The notes beneath the pieces were generated by a model, which was not told where the DNA came from, did no database searches, and saw only the letters and a program-made list of their open reading frames with translations. Source: Planctomycetota bacterium (lineage in GTDB: Bacteria > Planctomycetota > GCA-2746535). Taken from it: 64,000 bases of DNA. Location of the stretch: NCBI GenBank assembly GCA_002746535.1, contig NVWA01000017.1, forward strand, positions 62,001 through 126,000. The letters are read 5' to 3'. Made by a program: the position numbers and the translations under genes. This document shows, piece after piece, positions 1-10,000 of the stretch; the stretch's first letter is position 1; every line of letters begins with the position of its first letter.

Positions 1-2087
1 ATATACAACTTGTCTTCGATAGTATGTAAAGGTGGAGAACCTAAACAAAAATGGTATTTTGGAATATTAAGAGCTCCGAAGATAACTTTGTCACTGGTAG
101 AAGTAATTTTAGTTTTTTCCGGTAGTATCAAATCACCCGATTGCCATACTACTTTGCCCGTTTTAATATTCAGTAGTTCAACAGGCTTAACTCGACCACC
201 GTAAACAATTGCCAACTCACCCTTTTTTGTAGGGCCCACAATATAAGAAAATGTATCGCCCGTTCGGCGATTATGCATCCAGTTAATCTTTCCTGTTTGT
301 CTATCCACACTAAAAAGAAAAGGGCAATCCATAGGAGTCATCAGAATTTTCTCTCCTACAATGATAGGAGGCTGGTTATACCAAAGAGCAGGACTCATAG
401 TAAAATGCGTCCCTTTACGCTTCCAATTTGAATTTCCAAATCGCCTAGTCGCATCATGGATGGCAGACCAATAAGGGTATCGCATTATCCATTTGATACC
501 ACCTGAACGTGCATTAACTGATGCAATCGCTCCAGCATTTGTAACATAATACAAGGTACCTTGGTAGAGCACAGGGGAACTCATAAAACTTCTAATTCGA
601 TTCCGTATCTTATAGGCATGCCCAGCGGTGAATTTACCGGGGGCCAAACGGCAAATTTTTGTGTCCCATACGAGTTGACCAGTAAGACTATCAAAAGCCC
701 GAATACCATAAATGCTGTCGAAATGAGTATCGCCCTCTATATTATCCTGAACATAACCAATGTAGATGGTTTGAGGTCCAGCGATAGGTGCAGATTCGTA
801 GCGCATTTTGGTATCACGTATATTTGTGGGAGCCATCGGACCAGTAGCCCATTTAAGTTCACCAGTTACCAAATCTAAAGCGACTAAGGAAGCACCATTC
901 TTATAAATATTTGTAAAAACTAAACCATCAGAAATAACAAGACTCTCTGATGGATACGTTGATTCATTTCGCACTTGCCAAACCAAACGTCCACCCAGAT
1001 CATATTTCCAACGCAAAGTTCCAGAAAGAATGGAACGGCAGTAAACAATATTCTTATATCTATAAAGCACACTTTCAGGTGTAAAAACAGGTTTAGAGTA
1101 AATATAATGATCTTTACTTGTTGCTTTTAATTTTTTCTTCCAAGTGGGTTCTTCTAAAGCCATTTTATCTATAGGGACGGCTTGAGGTTTAATATCTTCA
1201 GAGTGCTCAAAGGGTGAGCTTTTAAGCTGCACCCATGGTTTTAATTTATTTTGTTTCGATTGTTCAGCAATAGCCTTAAGCTTTTTTATATTTTTCGGCG
1301 CTAAGGTACCTTTGGATTGTTTACCAACCTTTAAGATTTTTTTGTTATGACGACCTGTAGCATTTTGGGCTAATCGTATTTTTTCAAGTAGCTCTGGAGT
1401 GTCACTATCACTTCCGGGAAAAAGATCTCGAATCAAATGGAATCGCTCTAAAGCCTCTTCATAATTACCATTATCCAAAGCACTATTTCCTAATGCAAAA
1501 AGAGCATTGTCACCATAGGAGGTTGCTAACATGCCATCAACAATTTCTTGGTAACCAATGAGAGAGAATTGTTCCTTTGCTTGCTGAAAAACTTCACGTG
1601 CCGCAGCATCATATAGTGTACGATAAAAAGAGAGATCTTTCTTAGGTAGCTTTAATATTCGAGCTTGACAATAGCGAGCAATAGGAATAAAAACTCCATG
1701 TTCAGAAACGCGATACATCACCTTCGGAAACTTCTCCAGAGCCATTTGGTAAATTTTCATAGCTTCACGAGTCTCTCCACTACGCTCTTTTTTTCGTGCC
1801 GTATCAATTGTTGAATAAGCCTGATCCATTTCATCAAGAAAGCACAAACTATAAAAATGTTTTTCCATTGTGAGTTTTTTTCTTGCAGCAGTTATTATAA
1901 AGTCACCCCATATACCTGGATATCTAGACTTAGATTCAGTTATTTTTAAATACGGGGGCTGATACCCTTTATAAGGCAATATAAGACCATCAATTTTTTT
2001 ATTCTTTGTTTTACTCTTTGCTTTTTGTTGAGCATCAATATTGGGCAAAGACAACATGCTGATTAAAAGGATAAGGAAAAATCTCAT
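1..2087 (-). CDS. PQQ-like beta-propeller secreted protein (3' end outside window)
   Basis: The reading frame is open from an ATG at 2087 to the left edge, so about 695 residues are visible and the C-terminus is missing. The start opens with a short hydrophobic signal peptide (R-F-F-L-I-L-L-I-S) ending near an A-Q-Q. Residues about 60-270 are helical and TPR-like (EALERFHLI, ALGNSALDNGNYEEAL). After that come repeated strands with the x-G-x-x-x-W signature of PQQ/Trp-docking propeller blades: GTLRWKYDL, GELKWA, GQLVWD, GGIKWI, GKINWM and GKVVWQ. The family binds no fixed ligand without context, and outer-membrane BamB and quinoprotein dehydrogenases share the fold; no dehydrogenase residues are recognised. 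The start overlaps the stop of the upstream NHL gene by four bases (ATGA), so it is the last visible gene of the long envelope operon. Substrate unknown. Confidence 0.85.
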   Translation of the reverse strand, partial: MRFFLILLISMLSLPNIDAQQKAKSKTKNKKIDGLILPYKGYQPPYLKITESKSRYPGIWGDFIITAARKKLTMEKHFYSLCFLDEMDQAYSTIDTARKKERSGETREAMKIYQMALEKFPKVMYRVSEHGVFIPIARYCQARILKLPKKDLSFYRTLYDAAAREVFQQAKEQFSLIGYQEIVDGMLATSYGDNALFALGNSALDNGNYEEALERFHLIRDLFPGSDSDTPELLEKIRLAQNATGRHNKKILKVGKQSKGTLAPKNIKKLKAIAEQSKQNKLKPWVQLKSSPFEHSEDIKPQAVPIDKMALEEPTWKKKLKATSKDHYIYSKPVFTPESVLYRYKNIVYCRSILSGTLRWKYDLGGRLVWQVRNESTYPSESLVISDGLVFTNIYKNGASLVALDLVTGELKWATGPMAPTNIRDTKMRYESAPIAGPQTIYIGYVQDNIEGDTHFDSIYGIRAFDSLTGQLVWDTKICRLAPGKFTAGHAYKIRNRIRSFMSSPVLYQGTLYYVTNAGAIASVNARSGGIKWIMRYPYWSAIHDATRRFGNSNWKRKGTHFTMSPALWYNQPPIIVGEKILMTPMDCPFLFSVDRQTGKINWMHNRRTGDTFSYIVGPTKKGELAIVYGGRVKPVELLNIKTGKVVWQSGDLILPEKTKITSTSDKVIFGALNIPKYHFCLGSPPLHTIEDKLY

Positions 2088-4795
2088 GGGGCATCTCCCT
2101 TATTTAAAACGTCTTTAAGAGAAACTCGGGCTGTTTTATGATAATTTAGAGTCGCAGAGAAAACTCTTCCGTTTCCATTGTCGGCTACAAAGATTCTCTT
2201 ATCCGTATGACCTTGAATAAATTGGGCATCGAACATGGTGATACCTGGATCATCCACATTACCAAAATGACCAATCCTATCTATGACTCTACCCTTTGGG
2301 TCCAGCACGGCAATGCTATAACGTTCCTGTTCACATACAAAAGCACGTCCATAATAGTCCACAAAAAATTGGCCATGTCGACACCAACAATGTGAGTTCG
2401 ACCCAATGGCTGATTCCCCATACAAATATTCAGCCCCCTCTATCCAGGCACCAGAAACATCTTGAGGTCTACTTGGCTTCGTATCTAGCGGTGTTCTACT
2501 TCTAGTACTGATTAAACGACCTTTCCCTGGTTTAAATTTAGCCAATGTACCAGTACCACTATTGCCATAAACTTTACCATCCAAGATCCGATTCTTTCGT
2601 ATGACGGCATAAACATTTCCTTGCATATCCATCTGCAAACCACCTGTAAACGTCCCACCACCCTTAACAACATCCTCTTGTTTCAGATTTCCGTAGGTAT
2701 CGTATACATGTACATATAGACCACCTGGTCGTCCAGGATAAACTTTAGCTGTCCATCTTCCTTTAAAATCTTGTCGTTTTTTCTCCTTAGATCCTCGACT
2801 TGTATCAGATCCTTTCCATACACAGGCCACAACAGTATCCCCTAAAGGTGATACACCGAAACCACCATACTTGTCGGAGGATGCTCCTCCCCCAATTGTA
2901 GGGATGAGCGAAATCACTTTTTTACGACTCTCACCATAATCATAGGGTATCTCTTTCCAAGTAGTTGGGTTATAACGTATAATGGTAGAACCTGATCGCA
3001 TGTAATAACGCCCTTTGGCATCAAAACCTGAATCAGCGACAGTGTGTGGTAGACGCATTAGTTTTACTGCGCCGCTTTTAACATCGATGGAAAAAACTTG
3101 GTTGTAGTGCTTTACCTCTTTTTGATTCATCTCAGCTACATAAAGTTTTTCTCTAACGGGATCATAATGCAAATAGCGACGTTGAAAATAAGGTATTGAT
3201 TTAGAATAGCCTTCCTTTTCAATCTCTTTATTAAAATTACGTTTGAGGATCATTTTATCCCCTTGAAGCTCTAACAAGTAGAGTTTATCTAACATACCTG
3301 GCTGAGAAACCCAAGCCCGTAAGGGTTTAGAGTGAAAATCAATTACAAATCGTGATTGCATTCCTGATAACTTGAAAGTATGAACAAGTCGATTTGCATG
3401 CCCTCTTTTTTTGTTATAGATATCAAAGGACCATTTTTTTATAATTTTACAGACCTTACCCGATTTAAGTGCGGAATATTTAAGTAAAGTCTGCTTACAA
3501 CGCTTGTTAAAAGCTCGATTGGCCTTTCCTCCATAGGGATCTTTGGTAGAGACTTGCCATGTTGCCACATAAATTTCATCCGTTTTGGGATCTAACATTA
3601 CCTTTGCTGGCCCCGTAATAGGCTTAATTGAAGTGAAATAAACGCCATCTGCGGAGAATACTTGCACACGGTCATTGTACCAATCACTGATATAAATGCG
3701 TCCTTTACGATCTACAGCCACTGATGTAGGGTTATTAAGTTGCTCGTTACTATTACCTTTATCGTGCTTACCAATAAAGATTTCAGGAGGCTTCGAACCA
3801 TCGCTGGGTTGCCGAGTGAGATAATGAGGCCACTTAGAATAAGGCGCCCAACCACCCATCCAGAAATATTGAGTCCCATAGATCCATTTATCATCAGAAG
3901 AATAAGCCGCTTCATAGGGAGGGCAACTCTGTTTCTTTTTTTTACCTTTTCCTATTGCCATCAATGAACTTGGTCCATGAAAAGGCTGTCCTTTAGTAGT
4001 ACCATCTGTGCCCAACCGAGAAATACCCTGATTACCATGTAAACTAAGCAAACCATCTCGTAGTACCATTGCACCGACTTGATATGCTTTCTTATATAAT
4101 AATGGTTTGGTAGAAAGTAGTGTTACCGTAGATGTTTCCTCGCCTTTAGCTCGTGTTTTATTCGGAACAGGCTTACCCCCGGGGACAGCTCTCATTTTAA
4201 GATTCTTAATACTTTTAAGCTTACTAGCAGAAAAAGGATATATCGTCTTAACATAATTCCCTTCATGATCAAAATGTCTTACATAATCGTTCATATTAGA
4301 CTGGTAAATGTAAACGCCATCTTTATCACAAGCTATAGAAGTATCATTTCCCAAAGATCTGAGAGGATTGTAATGAAGATTTTTTTCAAAAGCCGCCTTG
4401 AGACCCAAACTTACTCTCACTGTACAAGTAGCTAAATCCTTCACATATTTACCAAAATTATCTTTGCCATCCCAAATGATTTTCTGCGAGAGTCCTTTTT
4501 GAAATGGCTCTGGAGGGTCTTCACCTAGGATACCTGCTCCCAGGTGCCTAAGGATCTTTCCTTGAGAATCCTCGATGGCCACCGCCACATCACATGCAGC
4601 TTTTACGGCAAAAGAAATTGTCACGTCATCGCCTTTACGAGTGAGCTTAAGTTTTTGTGTGAACTCAAATATCTGCGCGCGCTTTATTTTGAATTCATTT
4701 ATAGCTTCAGGGCCAAAAGTCTCAGCACACAAAAATACAGCTGTTGAGCATGTGAGTAGAATAGAAAATAAGACTTTAGTTAATATTAATTTCAT
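2084..4795 (-). CDS. Secreted NHL-repeat beta-propeller protein
   Basis: A 903-residue protein with a signal peptide (hydrophobic residues about 8-22, cleavage near C-A-E). Residues about 30-125 form an Ig-like segment resembling the FlgD Ig fold (IIWDGKDNFGKYV). The body carries NHL-type propeller strands, clearest at NNPTSVAVDRKGRIYISDW followed by NDRVQVF, and near the C-terminus YGRAFVCEQERYSIAVLDP followed by NGRVFSATLN. NHL propellers bind proteins or glycans; the target here is not readable. It sits 56 bases after the lipoprotein gene and overlaps the PQQ-propeller gene by four bases, which makes co-translation of two propellers likely. Start chosen as the ATG at 4795 because the signal peptide begins there. 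Confidence 0.82.
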   Translation of the reverse strand: MKLILTKVLFSILLTCSTAVFLCAETFGPEAINEFKIKRAQIFEFTQKLKLTRKGDDVTISFAVKAACDVAVAIEDSQGKILRHLGAGILGEDPPEPFQKGLSQKIIWDGKDNFGKYVKDLATCTVRVSLGLKAAFEKNLHYNPLRSLGNDTSIACDKDGVYIYQSNMNDYVRHFDHEGNYVKTIYPFSASKLKSIKNLKMRAVPGGKPVPNKTRAKGEETSTVTLLSTKPLLYKKAYQVGAMVLRDGLLSLHGNQGISRLGTDGTTKGQPFHGPSSLMAIGKGKKKKQSCPPYEAAYSSDDKWIYGTQYFWMGGWAPYSKWPHYLTRQPSDGSKPPEIFIGKHDKGNSNEQLNNPTSVAVDRKGRIYISDWYNDRVQVFSADGVYFTSIKPITGPAKVMLDPKTDEIYVATWQVSTKDPYGGKANRAFNKRCKQTLLKYSALKSGKVCKIIKKWSFDIYNKKRGHANRLVHTFKLSGMQSRFVIDFHSKPLRAWVSQPGMLDKLYLLELQGDKMILKRNFNKEIEKEGYSKSIPYFQRRYLHYDPVREKLYVAEMNQKEVKHYNQVFSIDVKSGAVKLMRLPHTVADSGFDAKGRYYMRSGSTIIRYNPTTWKEIPYDYGESRKKVISLIPTIGGGASSDKYGGFGVSPLGDTVVACVWKGSDTSRGSKEKKRQDFKGRWTAKVYPGRPGGLYVHVYDTYGNLKQEDVVKGGGTFTGGLQMDMQGNVYAVIRKNRILDGKVYGNSGTGTLAKFKPGKGRLISTRSRTPLDTKPSRPQDVSGAWIEGAEYLYGESAIGSNSHCWCRHGQFFVDYYGRAFVCEQERYSIAVLDPKGRVIDRIGHFGNVDDPGITMFDAQFIQGHTDKRIFVADNGNGRVFSATLNYHKTARVSLKDVLNKGDAP

Positions 4796-4851
4796 GATTA
4801 TTTGCCTTTCACAATTCCATTATAATTTTATGGAAAAGTGTTAATTAAAAT

Positions 4852-5826
4852 TTATTTATTTTTCACATCTCCACCCTGAGATTCAGGCTTACCTTTAAAG
4901 AACTTCTCAAATTGTTGCTTTGTTGGTTTTAAGAGTCTCCTAATAAAAGAATAAGAAGGACCCTTATAATGAAAATAAGGTAATTCAGCCTTACCCGTGA
5001 AACTTTTATGCCGATTGCTAATCTGCACAGCTGCTATCCCTTTGCCCTTGAAATCCCCTCGGGCCACATCAAGCATGTATTCCTGGTTATTAAAGATGCT
5101 TCTGCCGTCCCAATCTAAGTTTTTGTCAGAAACATCAAAAAGTACCCAAATTGGAGTTGATTCTTGTGTTCCACGCTTTTTGATAAAATTTGGAACGCCT
5201 AAGTACGTATTCCAGCCATTCGTAAAATCACTATAACCTTCTAAAGTAATACGTAGTTGTAAACCTTTCCACATATCTTGTAATACCGGCCGTAACAAAT
5301 GAAACTTTTGCAATTCTAAAGGGCTGAGTTCCTTCTTGGCCGTTGCTTTTTTATCAGGAGTCAATCCTTCATTGCCAAGAATCAGAACCATCCAGCCGGG
5401 CACATCTGGAGAGGCCCATCGTTTCTTGTAGACCGGCATAAAATCTAATTTCATTTGTGCTTTAACACTCGATTTCAATCCTAAATAAGGTCCAGGGAAA
5501 CGCACTTCTTTCAAATTAGTAAATCGATAAGTGACACGAGCTTCTGAGCTACCATTTTTTAAGTCGACCATTTCATGTTTTGCGACACTTACTCCTTTAC
5601 CAAAATGTCCTGCTCGCTCAATTGCTGCTTCTTTACTTAAGTGCCACTTTAACCCTTTGCCATTTACATCTTTAGATTTTGTAGCCAACATTTTGAGAGA
5701 AAATCTTAATCGTTCATTAATCTCGCCTGTTTCATCTGGGTTAATTTTGATATTCACGTCTAACTGCATACAGCCAATTAATGATAGGCTATAAAAGATA
5801 ATTATTATTAATTGCCATATTTTCAT
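4852..5826 (-). CDS. Predicted lipoprotein of unknown function
   Basis: A 324-residue protein with a hydrophobic leader and a lipobox L-I-G-C at residues 16-19, so the mature protein should start at Cys19 and be lipid-anchored. The segment right after (QLDVNIKINPDETGEINERL) resembles the beta-rich start of LppM/DUF3153-type lipoproteins, but I cannot assign a family with confidence. No catalytic motif is recognised. The start codon overlaps the stop of the upstream NPCBM gene by four bases, so it is translated with the envelope operon and is probably an accessory subunit facing the periplasm or cell surface. Confidence 0.7.
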   Translation of the reverse strand: MKIWQLIIIIFYSLSLIGCMQLDVNIKINPDETGEINERLRFSLKMLATKSKDVNGKGLKWHLSKEAAIERAGHFGKGVSVAKHEMVDLKNGSSEARVTYRFTNLKEVRFPGPYLGLKSSVKAQMKLDFMPVYKKRWASPDVPGWMVLILGNEGLTPDKKATAKKELSPLELQKFHLLRPVLQDMWKGLQLRITLEGYSDFTNGWNTYLGVPNFIKKRGTQESTPIWVLFDVSDKNLDWDGRSIFNNQEYMLDVARGDFKGKGIAAVQISNRHKSFTGKAELPYFHYKGPSYSFIRRLLKPTKQQFEKFFKGKPESQGGDVKNK

Positions 5827-7070
5827 CTTATTACCCTCACGCTTCCCCAGTTTGCCATATCTCCTAGATCTAAATCACCGGCATTTTCAGCGATTATTTC
5901 CAATCGCTTGACACCCTTGATATCTACCTCTATAGGATGGGGGGCAATCCCTCCTTTAAGAATAGGACTTTTATAAAGTTCTCGACCATCACCTTTTACT
6001 TTAAAAACAACACTTCCTCTTTTTTTCATACTTGAAGCAATGCCAATATCAGCTTTCAGCTTTTTATAGGTACCACCTATATCAAAAGATAATTTGGCAT
6101 TAGCATGCATACCAATACCCCTAGGATAAACACGATTATTAATAGACAGAAGGCCTCCTTTACATGATGTGTTATAGCGATAAGGCTGAGGAGGTGTTAG
6201 TATAGTCTTTTCAACTACATCAACCGGTTCGATGAGAGTGAGGTCCTGTACACGGCCACCTAAAACTTGCAACAAAGTGATTTCATCTCTGGAAATAATC
6301 AAATCGGAATCAGGCTCCCAATCTGGAGCCAATGTGAAGCGTCCGTTATTCACAGATTTCAATTTACCATCAATACGGCTACCATCACGAGTGTTTAAAC
6401 GCACACGAATATTTTTTCCTTTTTGAGAAACAGCTTTACGCTCAGCATTAGCTAAACGAACACCCGCAAGATAATGAATAGGTATGGTAACATTTTGTAA
6501 TCGGCTATCCAAATCCACCACGAGACTCTGACGCTTTAATTGACTTAGTGCACCTAGATAAACCGAACCACGTTTATCATAAACCCAATCAACAAAAGAA
6601 CTGTGTGAAACCTTTTTACGCTTGATCATATCAGAGGCATTTCTTCCCGCAAATCCTACTTTAGGTAAGGAGATGAAGCCCTGTAAAGCATCCAATCCAA
6701 TTACTATTTGACCAGCAGCGTGGCATTTAATTTCTAATTTATCACCTCGATTGCGAATAATTTCGCCCCTTAATCGGCTACCTGTCAGAAAAATAAACTC
6801 CTGGGTACCACTTTGAATAAGTGTAGGAATTCGACCACGAAAAGAAGCTTCCACAATTTCTTCCAAAGGCAACTCTTTTAATTCACCATTAGGCAAACGA
6901 ACTTTAAGGGTATTGTTGGAAAAACTTTCTATCATTCCAAAAACGCGGCTATTATCATAAAGTCTAATATCTTCAGATTTTAGAGAATCAAATGAAGAAA
7001 CAAAAAAAGAAATAAATATAAAACTACAAGTTAGAAGATTCCAGTGGAATGTTAAACTATTTTTTTTCAT
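5823..7070 (-). CDS. NPCBM-domain secreted protein with Sm/SH3-like repeats
   Basis: A 415-residue protein with a hydrophobic leader at residues about 10-27. Four short repeats follow, each built around a G/N-S-x-x-x-G turn and ending in a hydrophobic strand: near residues 38-80 (DNSRVFGMI), 95-135 (TGSRLRGEI), 168-208 (RGSVYLGAL) and 228-270 (DGSRIDGKL). They look like small beta-barrels. Residues about 297-415 are an NPCBM/NEW2 domain: YPRGIGMHANAKLSFDIGG, then KADIGI and VFKVKGDGRELYKS. NPCBM domains bind carbohydrate in alpha-galactosidase-type enzymes; no catalytic domain is present here. Start and stop overlap both neighbours by four bases. It may tether the operon's complex to surface polysaccharide, which is inference. 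Confidence 0.8.
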   Translation of the reverse strand: MKKNSLTFHWNLLTCSFIFISFFVSSFDSLKSEDIRLYDNSRVFGMIESFSNNTLKVRLPNGELKELPLEEIVEASFRGRIPTLIQSGTQEFIFLTGSRLRGEIIRNRGDKLEIKCHAAGQIVIGLDALQGFISLPKVGFAGRNASDMIKRKKVSHSSFVDWVYDKRGSVYLGALSQLKRQSLVVDLDSRLQNVTIPIHYLAGVRLANAERKAVSQKGKNIRVRLNTRDGSRIDGKLKSVNNGRFTLAPDWEPDSDLIISRDEITLLQVLGGRVQDLTLIEPVDVVEKTILTPPQPYRYNTSCKGGLLSINNRVYPRGIGMHANAKLSFDIGGTYKKLKADIGIASSMKKRGSVVFKVKGDGRELYKSPILKGGIAPHPIEVDIKGVKRLEIIAENAGDLDLGDMANWGSVRVIR

Positions 7071-10000
7071 GGTTTTGGCTCCTCAAGACAAGATATAATA
7101 TAAGCTGTAAGCACATCGCGATACTTCTCCGGAAAAGGCTGATCCAATGCAATCAATAAACGATCTCTGAGATTTGCAGGTAAATGAGAGGCCTTAGACA
7201 ATTTCTTTTTGAGTTCAGCCGGGGAATTCATTTTGGCATACTCCTCTTCACTCATTTCTGCAATCTCCTCATTAGCTACGACTTCTTCTTTTGTTCCTTC
7301 TTCCTCCGGTACTTCTCCACGGGCATCCATGAGGTCACGTAAAGCAGTAATTGCTGTTTCTAAAAATGCTAGCTGATTCTTAAATAATTTTTTATTTGTT
7401 TCATCTTTTGATTGATCTGCTAATGATAACTTAAGCTCTTTTATACTTTCCGTATCTTGCAGAACCCCCTTTACGGCCGGTCGCTGTTTATCTTCAATTT
7501 TTTTAACTAATGATTGAATGGAATTGGTTATTTCTTTAACTCTATTTTCACGCTTTGCTAATATTCCGCGACGTAATCTCGAAATCTTTTTTAATTCAGC
7601 AGGAGCGGATTTCACAAGAACTGACCGTTCAACTAATCGAAACGCTTCCCGCCGTATCAATACAATCTCATCTAAATTTCGAAGTATAACAACTACATTT
7701 TCTAGGTTTTTATCATGTAAGACATAGGGTCGACCAAAGGGATCAATTCCTTTTTGTTCTACATGTTCATTTTGCTTATCACTTATAGCTGTTTGACGAG
7801 CGATGTACTGCAATATATCCTTCAATGTCGCAACAACGTCTTCTTGCCAGCCCAAAGCTAAACCTACAATATGACCCGCTGATAAAATTTTCTTAAGAAC
7901 CTGCAATTCACCCTTCAACCTCTCCAATCTTTCTTTAACAGGTAGGTGCTTTTCAAGTTGAGCCTTCATAGCGAGTGATTTTTCCAAGATGGCGAAACCC
8001 TGCGAACTTCGCTCTGCAGATCGACCAAGCTTGAGTCGAAGGTGACGAGGCATATTTTCTTTTTTTACTTTACCTAAATAACGAGTACGAGATAGGACTT
8101 CCTCAAAAACAGTTAATAATTGACGAATAGATTGAGACAAAGGATCGTCATTCTCCATATCCATGATTTTCATTTTTGTAGGATCAGCCATAACGATCTC
8201 TTCATCGTCCTCTTCATCCCCTTCTTTCTTTTCTAATTTTTCTGGTTCAGGTTCTTTAAGGAGATCTGATATTTTGATTGGGGGTAATTTTTCTAATTTT
8301 TGTCCGGCAGCTTCTAAGCCTAGCTTAACAGTCTCAAGCACCGCGGTAGCTTCTTTCTGATCTTTAATAATGCTATCGGCCTGATTGTTATCGATCAGAT
8401 TAGCCGCCTTTTGCAAGCGAAAGCCTACCCTTTTGTCCCGCAGGTAGGAAAAAGCTGAAGCAAGTGGAGCCAAAACACTCTTTCGACCTTGTATCTCCGC
8501 TTTAAACCACAATACTCTAAGTTGCTTTTCTAGTGCGGATTCTGCGTCATATATTGAACGCTGTTGTTTACCTATAAAAAGTACGTATTTTTGATCTTTA
8601 TCATTCAAGTCGTAAATTTTCTTCCCGATAAACTTATCTGCAATCTTATCCGTTAAGCCAGTAACCTCTTTTTGCCTTTCGAAAATTCTAACACTTGATA
8701 AGGCTGCACTCTGTAAATCTTGCCAGTCATATAATTGACGAAGCATACGTTGTAAACAAAGAGCTGCCATTTTCATTCCATTTTTGGTATTTTGAATTCG
8801 GCCTAGAACTTCCATACGTTTTTTCTTCAATGTTGCATTGATTGCCTGTTCTGCCGTTCGGGGAATTGTCTCCTTTAATCCTGTATTTATGTTGGGGTGC
8901 ATATCTACTTTCACCTTAGTGAGCAGACTACCAACTTGAGCCAATCGAGCTGACATAAATTCACGGGACATACGGTTTCGAGTATAAGAAGATACAAATT
9001 CTTCTAATCTAATACTTAAAGCTTCAACAGCTCTAATACTACTTTCTTGAAGACGAAACATTTCATTCCATACGCCATCATCTTCTTTTCCAGTACCTGA
9101 TTTTTTCCATTTTCGAGAAGCAAAATAAGCCAACCGCTGATTCTTCTCTGCTAATATTGCTTCTGTGAGTATCGTTTTTGCCGTATAGAGTAATTGTTGT
9201 TGGTATTCTGCAGGTGATAGTATTTTAACCTTATAATGTTCAGACTCCGTTACTCCTCGACCTGTGGGATTTAGATCTTTTGCAAGTATATAATATTCTA
9301 GTATGCCTTTTTTCGCACCAAAATCCATGCGAGAGAGATCCCAATCAAAAGTAGCCTCACACCTTTTGCCTTTAATAGTAATAGGTCCAGTGATGAGATC
9401 TGAAAGGACTTTAAAATCCCCCTTGCCAAAGCGGTAAAAAAATTCAACCTTCTCTAAACCGTAATCGTCTAATACTTCTAAGCGAATCTTGATAGAAATA
9501 CGTGATGTTCCTTCCACGTTTTGTCCTGGTTCTAATATACGAGGTTTAGGCGGATCATCTGGAGACACCTTAACAGTATAACGTTCTGCTTTATTTTCTC
9601 GGTATCCATCAGAGCTGTGTAATTCAATGACATATTCACCTTCATCAGCTAAGAGAAACTCTTTCTGAAAACGGTCAGGTTTATTGAGTACAAGTTCCTC
9701 ACGCTGAGGCTTTGATTCACCCTCTTTATAATAAAGAAAAAATGCTTTAGATAATTCCATATTGGCCAAAAATTCCAAACGCACTTTTGTTCCCTCGATA
9801 CCAGATAAATCTCCCGATCTTTCAGACTTCTTAGGTAAACCGGCATAAGGTGGAAATTCATAATGGGCCATTATTTCCTTCAATCGTGGCCGTCGAGTTA
9901 TGTCAATGGTATATTCTAAAGTTTCATAATCACCGCCCGTCAACCAAAAGCTAACTTTTGAATTTACTTCATCGAAAGTATAAGTGACAAATCCTTTTTC

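Noticed and set aside
561-878. A plus-strand open frame of about 105 codons
   Set aside because: It lies wholly antisense to the PQQ-propeller gene, whose blade motifs are clear, and has no ribosome site.
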